From: an uncultured Gemella sp.
Lineage (GTDB): Bacteria; Bacillota; Bacilli; Staphylococcales; Gemellaceae
DNA length: 5,273 bases
Direction: 5' to 3'
Assembly: GCA_927911695.1 (NCBI GenBank)
Contig: CAKMQO010000159.1
Span: 1-5,273 of the forward strand
Position numbers and translations under genes: made by a program. Below, one piece after another: positions 1 through 5,273 of this stretch. The notes below the pieces were generated by a model. That model did not search any database. It was not told the origin of the DNA and saw nothing but the letters and a program-made list of their open reading frames with translations. The first letter of the stretch is position 1. Each line of letters begins with the position of its first letter.

Positions 1-920
1 GCTTGCTGAAAATTGAATTAGAAGTGATAAGTGGAGAAAGAGGGCTAGATAGGTTAATAACAACCGACGAATTATCACGTCCAGCATTACAACTTGCAGG
101 ATATTTTTCTCACTATTCACCTAAAAGAATACAAATTCTTGGTACTAGTGAATTATCTTTTTTCAAATTAATTCCAGACATAGAGAAAAAATCAAGAATG
201 CGTATGTTATGTACGCGTGTAACACCGTGTATTATTATTTCACGTGAATTAGAAGTGCCGAAAGAACTGATAGAAGCGGCCAATAAATATGATACACCGG
301 TATTAAGATGTAGACAAGATACTACTAAATTGATGGGGAATATTTCTAACCATCTTCGAAGAGTATTTGCACCTACAACTTCAATTCACGGAGTATTTAT
401 TGAAGTTTACGGTATTGGAGTCCTAATAACAGGAGAAAGTGGTATAGGTAAGAGTGAAATAGCGTTAGAACTTATCAAACGTGGTCACCGTTTAGTAGCT
501 GATGATAGAGTAGATATTAGAGAAATAGAAAAAGGATTCTTAATCGGAAGTTGCGAATCTACATTAATAAAGCATTTATTGGAGATTCGTGGATTAGGAA
601 TTATTAATGTAATGACATTATTCGGTACAGGAGCAGTACGTAGTGATAAGAGATTACAGTTAAATATTCACTTAGAAACATGGAACGATGAAAAACAATA
701 CGATAGAATTGGTTTAGGTAACGAAAGTAAAGAAATTCTGAATTCAAAAATTGAGAAGAAAACAATTCCAGTAAGACCTGGTCGAAATGTTGCAATCATT
801 ATAGAATCTGCAGCTATGAACTATAGATTAAATCAAATGGGAATCAACACAGCTAAAGATTTCACATCACGATTAGCAGAAGAAATAAAAAGAAATAATA
901 TGAATAATGGGGTGGAATAA
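1..920 (+). CDS. hprK: HPr kinase/phosphorylase, 5' partial
   Basis: Bifunctional cytoplasmic enzyme that phosphorylates the PTS carrier HPr on the regulatory serine (Ser46 in the family) and removes the phosphate by phosphorolysis, controlling CcpA-dependent catabolite repression. Counting the TTG at base 3 as residue 1, visible motifs are the conserved His in TSIHG (H129), the Walker A loop GESGIGKS (144-151), GHRLVADD (161-168), the family signature [17 protein letters not shown] (from about 192) and the C-terminal TIPVRPGRN block. The first visible residues align with about residue 10 of typical 310-residue homologues, so roughly 8-10 N-terminal codons lie before the window and the TTG at base 3 is an internal Leu, not the start. 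The stop (918-920) is 1 nt from the lgt start, implying translational coupling. No defects seen; identification is secure. Confidence 0.97.
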   Translation, partial: LLKIELEVISGERGLDRLITTDELSRPALQLAGYFSHYSPKRIQILGTSELSFFKLIPDIEKKSRMRMLCTRVTPCIIISRELEVPKELIEAANKYDTPVLRCRQDTTKLMGNISNHLRRVFAPTTSIHGVFIEVYGIGVLITGESGIGKSEIALELIKRGHRLVADDRVDIREIEKGFLIGSCESTLIKHLLEIRGLGIINVMTLFGTGAVRSDKRLQLNIHLETWNDEKQYDRIGLGNESKEILNSKIEKKTIPVRPGRNVAIIIESAAMNYRLNQMGINTAKDFTSRLAEEIKRNNMNNGVE

Positions 921-921
921 T

Positions 922-1725
922 ATGACATTAGGTTACTTAGAACCGATCGCTTTTCACTTATTTACAAAACCAGTCTACTGGTATGGAATTATTATAGCGA
1001 CTACAGTATTTTTTGCATACTACCTTGCTGATAGAGAAGCTACAAAAAGAGGATTGAAAAAAGATACAATGTTAGATCTATTGCTAATAGCTTTGCCTAT
1101 AGCGTTTATCTTTGCTCGTGCGTACTACGTAATATTCAGATGGGAATTTTATAAAGGCGATTTCGCTAGTATGATAGCCATTTGGGATGGTGGAATAGCA
1201 ATATACGGTGGTTTAATTGGTGGATTTATAGTGTTATACTTCTTTGCAAGAAGAAGAGGGATAAAGATTATCAAGTTATTAGATATAATAGCGCCAAGTT
1301 TACTAGTAGGACAAATGCTAGGCCGTTGGGGGAACTTTTTCAACCATGAAGCATACGGTGAAGCCGTTAGTCAACAATATCTGCAAGACAGATTTATTCC
1401 AAACTTTATTATAGAAAATATGTATATTGATGGAGCTTACCGTCAACCAACATTCCTATATGAAAGTTTATGGTGCTTTATTGCACTTGTAATACTTCTA
1501 TTAATTAGAAATAAACTAGCTCAAAGTGAAGTTTTCGCTACTTACTTAATCTTGTATGGAGTAGAGAGATTTATCGTTGAAGGAATGAGAACAGATTCAC
1601 TATATCTAGGAAGCTTGAGAGTTTCTCAAGTCCTTTCACTAGTATTTGTAGTAGGAAGTCTGATATACTTAATAGTGCTTAATACAAAATTCAAAGATAA
1701 GAAGATTTTGTATAGAGAATCATAA
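922..1725 (+). CDS. lgt: Prolipoprotein diacylglyceryl transferase
   Basis: Integral membrane enzyme that transfers the diacylglyceryl group of phosphatidylglycerol to the lipobox cysteine of prolipoproteins, the first step of lipoprotein maturation. The 267-residue product has several hydrophobic helices, the N-terminal PIAF...VYWYG motif, WDGGIAIYGGLIGG (88 onward), the Lgt signature GRWGNFFNHEAYG (134-146, with the Arg, Asn and Glu of the active region) and RFIVEGMRTDSL (216-227). Tyr95 occupies the position of E. coli His103; from memory streptococcal Lgt also has Tyr here, so this is probably natural. ATG 922 was chosen over the in-frame ATG at 907 because GGGGTGG (909-915) sits 6 nt before 922 and would lie inside the coding region if 907 were used. 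The gene lies 1 nt after hprK and is followed by trxB, so it is almost certainly co-transcribed. Confidence 0.97.
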   Translation: MTLGYLEPIAFHLFTKPVYWYGIIIATTVFFAYYLADREATKRGLKKDTMLDLLLIALPIAFIFARAYYVIFRWEFYKGDFASMIAIWDGGIAIYGGLIGGFIVLYFFARRRGIKIIKLLDIIAPSLLVGQMLGRWGNFFNHEAYGEAVSQQYLQDRFIPNFIIENMYIDGAYRQPTFLYESLWCFIALVILLLIRNKLAQSEVFATYLILYGVERFIVEGMRTDSLYLGSLRVSQVLSLVFVVGSLIYLIVLNTKFKDKKILYRES

Positions 1726-1742
1726 AAGAGAAGGTGGAAAAT

Positions 1743-2666
1743 ATGACAGAAAAAATTTATGACCTAATTATTGTAGGAGCAGGACCAGCAGGTATGACTG
1801 CTTCAATCTACGCATCACGTGCGAATATGTCAGTATTGATGCTAGAAAGAAAATATCCAGGTGGTCAAATGCTATCAACTGAAGAAATTGAGAACTATAC
1901 TGGATATGAAATGATTACAGGACCTGAACTATCAGAAAAAATGTTCGAACACTCTAAAAAATTCGGTACAGAATTTGGTTTTGGAAACATAACAGAAGTT
2001 GGAGTTAGAGACGGACTTAAATATGTAGTTGCTGGTGAAAAAGAATACGTAGCGAAATCAATCATAATTGCAACAGGATCAGAACACAAAAATCTTGATG
2101 TTCCTGGAGAAGAACAGTTTTCAGGAAAAGGTGTAAGTTACTGTGCTGTTTGTGATGGTGCATTCTTTAGAAATAAAGAAGTAGTAGTTATCGGTGGAGG
2201 AGATTCAGCTGTAGAAGAAGCTTTATACTTATCTAACCTAGCTGCTAAAGTAACTATCGTTCACAGACGTGATGAACTACGTGCACAAAAAATTCTACAA
2301 GATAGAGCATTTGCTAAAGAAAATATCGAATTCGTTTGGGATAGTGTTACCTACGAAATTAAAGGTGAAAGAAAAGTTTCTTCAATAGAAATAAGAAATG
2401 TAAAAACTGGTGAAGAAAGTTCTATTAAAGCTGATGGAGTATTCATCTATGTTGGTATGTTACCACAAACTCAAGATTTCAGAGATTTAGGAATTACTAA
2501 TGAAGCTGGATATATCCCAACTAATGAAAAATTAGAAACATCAGTACCTGGTATTTTTGCAGCTGGAGATGTACGTGAAAAAGAAATCCGTCAAGTAATC
2601 ACAGCAGCATCTGATGGAGCTATAGCAGCACAAAGTGCTTATAGCTTTGTAGAAGGTTTAGAATAA
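1743..2666 (+). CDS. trxB: Thioredoxin-disulfide reductase
   Basis: Cytoplasmic FAD enzyme that uses NADPH to reduce thioredoxin, keeping protein thiols and ribonucleotide reductase supplied with electrons. The 307-residue product matches the low-molecular-weight bacterial TrxB length. In order: FAD-binding GAGPAG (12-17), PGGQ (about 39), ATGS before the NADPH domain, redox-active CAVC followed by Asp (134-138), NADPH-binding GGGDSA (151-156), HRRDELRA (174 onward, the arginines expected to contact the NADPH 2'-phosphate), and the second FAD motif AAGDV (273-277) with the following RQV...AASDG segment. ATG 1743 was preferred to an in-frame GTG at 1734 because AGGTGG (1732-1737) is a ribosome binding site 5 nt before 1743. 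It sits 17 nt after lgt with no promoter evident in between, as last gene of the operon, and is followed directly by a terminator. Confidence 0.97.
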   Translation: MTEKIYDLIIVGAGPAGMTASIYASRANMSVLMLERKYPGGQMLSTEEIENYTGYEMITGPELSEKMFEHSKKFGTEFGFGNITEVGVRDGLKYVVAGEKEYVAKSIIIATGSEHKNLDVPGEEQFSGKGVSYCAVCDGAFFRNKEVVVIGGGDSAVEEALYLSNLAAKVTIVHRRDELRAQKILQDRAFAKENIEFVWDSVTYEIKGERKVSSIEIRNVKTGEESSIKADGVFIYVGMLPQTQDFRDLGITNEAGYIPTNEKLETSVPGIFAAGDVREKEIRQVITAASDGAIAAQSAYSFVEGLE

Positions 2667-2667
2667 T

Positions 2668-2700
2668 AAAAAAGAGAGGTCGACTAAGACCTCTTTTTTA
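2668..2700 (+). terminator. Rho-independent terminator of hprK-lgt-trxB, probably bidirectional
   Basis: A perfect 7-bp stem AGAGGTC (2675-2681) / GACCTCT (2688-2694) encloses a 6-nt loop and runs into a T-tract (2694-2699), starting just after the trxB stop. An A6 tract (2668-2673) precedes the stem. On the - strand the same hairpin is therefore followed by C and then T6, so it can also end transcripts of the convergent gene that stops at 2745. Placement between two converging genes supports use from both sides. Confidence 0.85.
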
Positions 2701-2705
2701 TTATT

Positions 2706-2739
2706 AGAACTGTAAATTTTAATTTAAATCCACAGTTCT
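2706..2739. repeat. 8-bp inverted repeat between convergent genes
   Basis: AGAACTGT (2706-2713) and ACAGTTCT (2732-2739) are perfect inverted arms around an 18-nt AT-rich centre that includes a smaller ATTT/AAAT pairing. It lies in the 3' region of the - strand gene, 5 nt beyond its stop at 2745-2747 and before the main terminator. Neither side has a clean T-run; the + side is only T-rich. It may be an RNA stem protecting the 3' end or a weak second terminator. Function is inferred. Confidence 0.5.
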
Positions 2740-2744
2740 TAATT

Positions 2745-2917
2745 TTATTTAATTTTATCCTTAAAGTCAAAGATACTCTTGCGTTTAGAAAAATCAAATT
2801 TAATATAATTATTTTTATTAATCACTTTTTCTTTAAATTGCTCTACTGGAATGTTTTCGATCTTATCAACAGGATAGTGGCGTTCATATTCTTTAGGATT
2901 AACATTAGCATCAAAAA
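2745..2917 (-). pseudogene. Fragment 4: C-terminal tail of the broken gene
   Basis: After removing one T from the 2913-2917 run, the frame passes from DDFSF into DANVNPKEYERHYPV and ends KRKSIFDFKDKIK at the natural TAA (2745-2747). It aligns in position with the segment of repeat 1 that follows NVITFTGLDVDNSKY. No anchoring motif such as LPxTG or a second membrane helix is present, so the outer part is held only by the single upstream helix. Confidence 0.7.
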
Positions 2918-3246
2918 CTGAAATCATCAGTTTTTTCAAGAGCAGTACCATCTTTAATTAACTTATAGAATGTATAACCATGAACTTTTGCACCACCTGA
3001 ACCATAAACATGGAAAGCTTTATCTTTCGTAATAGATAGTGTAGTTCTTTCGCCATTTACAAATTCAGGTGTAATGCGAACTACTTTATTATTCTTATCA
3101 AGAGTATAGACATCCATTGGACTATATTCATTTGGTTTATCTTTACTAGCTTCTGTAAATAGTAACAGTTCATCTTTCCCGTCACCATTAATGTCGAAGA
3201 AACCATAGTTTAAAAAAGTTTTTCCCCAAACTTGTTTTTTCTCCAA
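2911..3246 (-). pseudogene. Fragment 3: core of outer repeat 2
   Basis: Continuation of the broken gene carrying GFFDINGDGKDELLLF, PMDVYTLDKNNKVVRIT and a segment ending TALEKTDDFSF. It parallels repeat 1 (YDIDGNG, DIYTFDKNNKVIR, NKLEKTNVITF). A TTG at 3246 could be read as a start but has no convincing ribosome binding site. The join to the preceding piece needs one extra base in any of several A/T runs between 3212 and 3250. The stop at 2911-2913 is caused by an extra T in the run 2913-2917. Confidence 0.75.
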
Positions 3247-3291
3247 AAAACTGTATAGTTAGAAATAGCTACAGGATTTATATCTTGTTTA

Positions 3292-3837
3292 TCAGATTTT
3301 TCCTTTGTTAATGGCATCTTTATAATCTTTTAAAACACTGGCATATGCTTTTTCATAATTATCTGGTTTTTTATTTTCATTGTTATCAGCATTGTTTTTG
3401 TTGTTATTTTGGTTACCTTCAGTTTTTTCTCCGAAGTTTTTAACTGACTTCCAATTTTCATTATCGAATTTCAGTATTTCTGGAAGAGGGAAAGTACTAT
3501 TAAATGAATTTTTAGAATCATATTCTTTTCCAGTTGTTATGTCTTTGTACTTACTATTATCAACATCTAAACCAGTGAACGTAATTACATTAGTCTTTTC
3601 AAGTTTATTTCCATCACTAGAGAATTTTAAGAAATTATATTCTCCTGAATCTTTATCGAATTTTCTAATTCTAATTGTTTTATCTTTGAACACTGCAGAA
3701 CCTGAGTTGTTATTAGCACCATCAACTCCAAGTTTATCTAGTATAGCTCTATCGATTGTTTCAGGATTAAATAATCTAATTACCTTATTATTCTTATCGA
3801 ATGTGTAGATATCGATAGGGTTGTTAGGCTTATCATT
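3292..3837 (-). pseudogene. Fragment 2: rest of outer repeat 1 and Asn-rich linker
   Basis: Stop-free stretch continuing the upstream gene in another frame, from NDKPNNPIDIYTFDKNN through FKDKTIRIRKFDKDSGEYN and PLPEILKF to the Asn-rich linker and the opening of repeat 2 (YASVLKDYKDAINKGK). An in-frame GTG at 3693 could be taken for a start, but it has no ribosome binding site and corresponds to an internal Val. It is broken upstream by two missing A residues (3855-3857 and 3836-3837) and downstream by an extra A at 3297-3301, which creates the TGA at 3292-3294. Confidence 0.75.
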
Positions 3838-3844
3838 CTAGAAA

Positions 3845-4984
3845 TTAAAAGCTCTTTCTTCCATTACCATCAATGTCGTAAAATACATATTTTATGTAAT
3901 CATCATTTTTCTTCTCTTTTAGAGCAGCTTTTAAAGCTTCAGCATTAATAGATTTATCAGCACTATCTGGATTATTAATAGCCGCTTTATATTTTTGAAT
4001 AATTGATCCATAAACTTCATTTTCATCAACAACTTTAGTTTTTGCTTTTTTAGAATAATAATAGTAACTTCCACCAGCTAATAATACAATTCCAAGTAAT
4101 GTAGATATAGCTGCTATTAATTTTTTCTTAGATTTCTTTTCTTTCTTAGGAGGAAAATTATCTTCTGATTTATTATTTTTAATAGGCGGTACTGGAGGAA
4201 CTGTTTCAAAAATTCCTTTATCATTATTCTGCCTATTATACTGTTCAGATTGAACGTTATTATTATCTAAATTGTTATTTATATATTGTTCTGTAGCGAT
4301 ATTTTTATTGTTAATTAATTCTTGTTCATTATTCTGATTATTAAAGTATGTGTTTTGCTCAAACTCTTGAGCTGCATTTAGGTTTGAATTATTAAGATTT
4401 TGTTTCTCATAATTACTTTGATTATATGACTGAGAGACAAACGTCTTATTATTCTCAAAACTTTGTTCATTATAATTATTTTGAAGTGTCTGAGGATTAT
4501 AGTTTTGGTTATTATAGTTATTTTGCGAATAATCTTGAGTATAGTTCTCATAATTTTGATTATAGTTGTTTTTACCATAACCAAAATTTTGATTGTTTTG
4601 AGAGTAGTTATCGTAGTTTTGATTGTAATTTTGGTTATTAAAATTGTAATCTTGCCCTTGATTATAGTTGTTATAATATGTATTATCATAACTTCCATAT
4701 TGCTCATCTTGACTATAATTATTATTGTTTAATTCATTATTGTAGTTATTATAATTCTGGTTAGTATTATAGTCTTGGTCATAATTATAGTAATTATCAT
4801 TGTTATAATTATTTATATTATTATTCTGTGTATTATAATCAGTGTATCCTTCATAATTATTATAATATTGATTATTATTCTGATAAAATTCTTCGGTATT
4901 TTGTTCACAATTATAATAATTATTGGGATAATCGTTATTTTGATTAACCTTATTATTTGGGGAAGTATTATTATCTTTAGTCAT
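3845..4984 (-). CDS. 5' intact fragment: low-complexity domain plus membrane helix
   Basis: The part of the broken gene that would actually be translated as the sequence stands: 379 residues, starting MTKDNNTSPNN and ending DIDGNGRKSF at a frameshift-induced TAA. It keeps the whole Asn/Tyr/Gln-rich domain, the basic KKEKKSKKK segment, the hydrophobic helix LIAAISTLLGIVLLAGG followed by YYYY, and the first helical stretch outside the membrane. It loses nearly all of both outer repeats. With an intact promoter and ribosome binding site it could still be made as a truncated membrane protein. An in-frame ATG at 4990 gives two extra residues but is only 2 nt from AGGAG. No known family was recognised. 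Confidence 0.75.
   Translation of the reverse strand: MTKDNNTSPNNKVNQNNDYPNNYYNCEQNTEEFYQNNNQYYNNYEGYTDYNTQNNNINNYNNDNYYNYDQDYNTNQNYNNYNNELNNNNYSQDEQYGSYDNTYYNNYNQGQDYNFNNQNYNQNYDNYSQNNQNFGYGKNNYNQNYENYTQDYSQNNYNNQNYNPQTLQNNYNEQSFENNKTFVSQSYNQSNYEKQNLNNSNLNAAQEFEQNTYFNNQNNEQELINNKNIATEQYINNNLDNNNVQSEQYNRQNNDKGIFETVPPVPPIKNNKSEDNFPPKKEKKSKKKLIAAISTLLGIVLLAGGSYYYYSKKAKTKVVDENEVYGSIIQKYKAAINNPDSADKSINAEALKAALKEKKNDDYIKYVFYDIDGNGRKSF
4220..4969 (-). repeat. Low-complexity Asn/Tyr/Gln-coding tract
   Basis: Irregular codon-level repetition encoding units such as NQNYNQNY, YNNYN and QNNQN over about 250 residues, with scattered Asp, Glu and Ser and almost no hydrophobic residues other than Tyr and Phe. 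At the DNA level short blocks recur, for example TTGATTATAGTTGTT on the + strand at 4556-4570 and 4658-4672. This suggests growth by slippage or short unequal exchange. The composition is that of a prion-like, disordered domain; biochemical behaviour is not shown by sequence. Confidence 0.8.
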
Positions 4985-5004
4985 AAACATTTCTCCTTAA
5001 TATC

Positions 5005-5022
5005 TTATAATTAATATTATAA
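5005..5022. promoter_or_regulatory. Candidate operator over the -10 box
   Basis: TTATAAT-TAAT-ATTATAA is a 7-4-7 palindrome covering the -10 box and probable transcription start of the - strand gene. Its half sites resemble those of the PerR box, but that box has a 1-nt centre, not 4. It may only be an AT-rich coincidence around a TATAAT motif. Confidence 0.25.
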
Positions 5023-5044
5023 AAAGTTTTCTAAAGAAAATCAA
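5016..5044 (-). promoter_or_regulatory. Sigma-A-type promoter of the Asn-rich membrane protein gene
   Basis: On the - strand TTGATT (5044-5039) is separated by exactly 17 nt from a consensus TATAAT (5021-5016). The expected start of transcription is near 5009, leaving a leader of about 25 nt that carries the AAGGAG ribosome binding site (4993-4998) before ATG 4984. Spacing and consensus are very good, so the gene probably had, or has, its own transcript. Confidence 0.75.
5027..5040. promoter_or_regulatory. Candidate operator in the promoter spacer
   Basis: TTTTCT-AA-AGAAAA forms a perfect 6-2-6 palindrome that fills most of the spacer between -35 and -10 and overlaps the -35 edge. That location is typical for a repressor site. 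In such AT-rich DNA a palindrome of this size can occur by chance, and no known regulator was matched. Confidence 0.3.
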
Positions 5045-5130
5045 GAATAGGGAGGCAATATGATAGAAATAATATAAGATATAATTCTATTAGAAAACTT
5101 ATTGTCTTTGGTTATTATCTAAAAACAAGT

Positions 5131-5273
5131 AAAATAATGACCACCCCTGAAAAGGGGTGGTTTTCTCTTCGGGTATAACCCTTTGTTACTAACACGCACC
5201 TCAAGGCGCTGGCTTTCACATTCGTTCAAGCCCTATTGTATTTTAACGCCCGCCACCCGTTAAACGGGTTTAT
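5131..5273 (-). ncRNA. Structured RNA-like right end, probable omega-RNA of a TnpB-type element, 5' partial
   Basis: GC content jumps to about 46% (hand count, 5161-5273) in an otherwise very AT-rich window, and small hairpins follow each other. In - strand order: ACCCGTT/AACGGGT (5269-5255), GGCTT/AAGCC (5232-5211), GCGCC-TTGA-GGTGC (5209-5196), GGGT/ACCC (5181-5171) and a terminal 9-bp hairpin ACCACCCCT/AGGGGTGGT (5161-5140). The 5209-5196 stem pairs completely only as - strand RNA, through a G-U pair; on the + strand it has an A-C mismatch. Such a chain ending in a strong hairpin near the element boundary resembles the omega-RNA/right end of IS200/IS605 elements, which is read in the tnpB direction and runs into flanking DNA as guide. 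The transposon gene would lie beyond 5273 on the - strand. IsrB/HEARO-type RNA is an alternative. Confidence 0.45.
5131..5273 (-). mobile_element. Probable right end of an IS200/IS605-family insertion, partial
   Basis: Inferred from the abrupt composition change and the subterminal imperfection-free hairpin (5140-5161) close to the transition into AT-rich host DNA. IS200/IS605 elements have such hairpins instead of terminal inverted repeats and make no target duplication, so the exact boundary (somewhere near 5100-5140) cannot be fixed from one end. From the right edge a - strand frame reads INPFNGWRALKYNRA to a TGA at 5228-5226. This might be the tail of the transposon protein or simply an open stretch of the RNA. 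No transposase motif is inside the window. Confidence 0.4.
5140..5161. terminator. Strong 9-bp hairpin at the element edge
   Basis: ACCACCCCT (5140-5148) and AGGGGTGGT (5153-5161) pair perfectly around GAAA (+ strand) or TTTC (- strand). On the + strand it is followed by TTTCTCTT, so it could terminate + transcripts. On the - strand it is followed by CATTATTTTAC, a poor terminator tail, which fits better with the closing hairpin of a transposon end. Both roles are possible; the structure itself is certain. Confidence 0.6.

Larger units (their letters stand above)
2745..4984 (-). pseudogene. Asn/Tyr-rich single-pass membrane protein with two acidic-loop repeats, broken by five 1-nt frameshifts
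   Basis: Family not recognised. Reading 4984 to 2745 and undoing five 1-nt indels gives one frame of 747 codons including the stop. The net correction of +1 makes the length divisible by three. Order: Asn/Tyr/Gln-rich domain (about residues 6-255), PPVPP and a Lys-rich stretch, membrane helix (about 289-311), then outer repeat 1 (SIIQKYKAAI..., YDIDGNG at 369-375, DIYTFDKNNKVIR), an Asn-rich linker (NNNKNNADNNENKK), and outer repeat 2 (SVLKDYKDAI..., FDINGDGKDELL, DVYTLDKNNKVVR). Lys before the helix predicts N-inside, C-outside. Indels, read on the - strand: one A missing at 3855-3857, one A missing at 3836-3837, one A extra at 3297-3301, one base missing in 3212-3250, one T extra at 2913-2917. 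The frame is clean between these points, so decay is very recent or the indels are sequencing errors. ATG 4984 is preferred to ATG 4990 because AGGAG (4993-4997) is 8 nt from it. Confidence 0.85.

Noticed and set aside
3..5. TTG as the hprK start codon
   Set aside because: The visible N-terminus begins about 8-10 residues into the family alignment and no ribosome binding site can be seen in 2 nt, so the true start is outside the window.
604..2089. Short - strand open frames inside hprK, lgt and trxB
   Set aside because: They are antisense to conserved enzymes with intact motifs and have no independent support.
3380..3808. Open + strand frame of 142 codons, Leu/Ser-rich
   Set aside because: It is antisense to the clearly coherent - strand repeat protein, has no ribosome binding site, and its composition is what the complement of Lys/Asn/Asp codons gives.
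4378..4707. Second - strand frame (Ile/Thr/Lys-rich) within the Asn-rich tract
   Set aside because: It is an out-of-frame reading of the same repetitive DNA, without its own ribosome binding site.
4400..4950. CRISPR-like array of short repeats
   Set aside because: Repeat units are irregular, of varying length and keep a reading frame; there are no constant spacers.
4426..5014. Overlapping + strand frames rich in Ile/Val or Tyr/Phe/Ser that look like membrane proteins
   Set aside because: They are complements of the AAT/TAT/CAA codon tract of the Asn-rich domain; their hydrophobicity follows from the base composition alone.
5005..5022. PerR box
   Set aside because: The half sites match in sequence but the centre is 4 nt, not 1, so the spacing does not fit the known site.

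Overview
This window looks like chromosomal DNA of a low-GC Gram-positive bacterium (Firmicutes/Bacillota). The base composition is strongly AT-rich and the starts are preceded by GGGGTGG, AGGTGG and AAGGAG ribosome binding sites. The gene order hprK-lgt-trxB is a Bacillales arrangement. The very low GC and the asparagine-rich surface-type protein would fit a Gemella-like organism, but that genus call is inference and not proven by the sequence.

Bases 1-2703 (+ strand) hold a compact housekeeping operon. It contains hprK (HPr kinase/phosphorylase, 5' end cut off by the window), lgt (prolipoprotein diacylglyceryl transferase) starting 1 nt after the hprK stop, and trxB (thioredoxin reductase) 17 nt after lgt. 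The operon ends in a strong hairpin/T-tract terminator that also works on paper for the opposite strand. The three genes link carbon-catabolite signalling, lipoprotein maturation and thiol redox control. All three are intact with their key motifs in place.

Bases 2745-5044 (- strand, convergent) hold one large gene of unrecognised family with its own good sigma-A promoter and ribosome binding site. It encodes a cytoplasmic Asn/Tyr/Gln-rich low-complexity domain of about 250 residues, a Lys-rich stop-transfer segment, one membrane helix, and an outer part made of two related repeats. Each repeat carries a DxDGNG / DxNGDG acidic motif. As given, the frame is broken by at least five 1-nt indels, each placeable in an A/T run (about 2913-3857). 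Undoing them restores an uninterrupted frame of about 746 codons. It is therefore either a very recent pseudogene, a slippage-prone locus, or a run of homopolymer sequencing errors.

Bases 5045-5130 are AT-rich intergenic DNA with short inverted repeats. Bases about 5131-5273 change character: GC rises to roughly 46% and a string of small hairpins appears, one of which pairs fully only when transcribed from the - strand. This looks like the right end of an IS200/IS605-type (TnpB-associated) element with an omega-RNA-like transcript entering from beyond the window. No transposase coding sequence is visible, so this assignment is moderate. The most interesting parts are the Asn-rich membrane protein with its homopolymer indels and the structured right-edge element.
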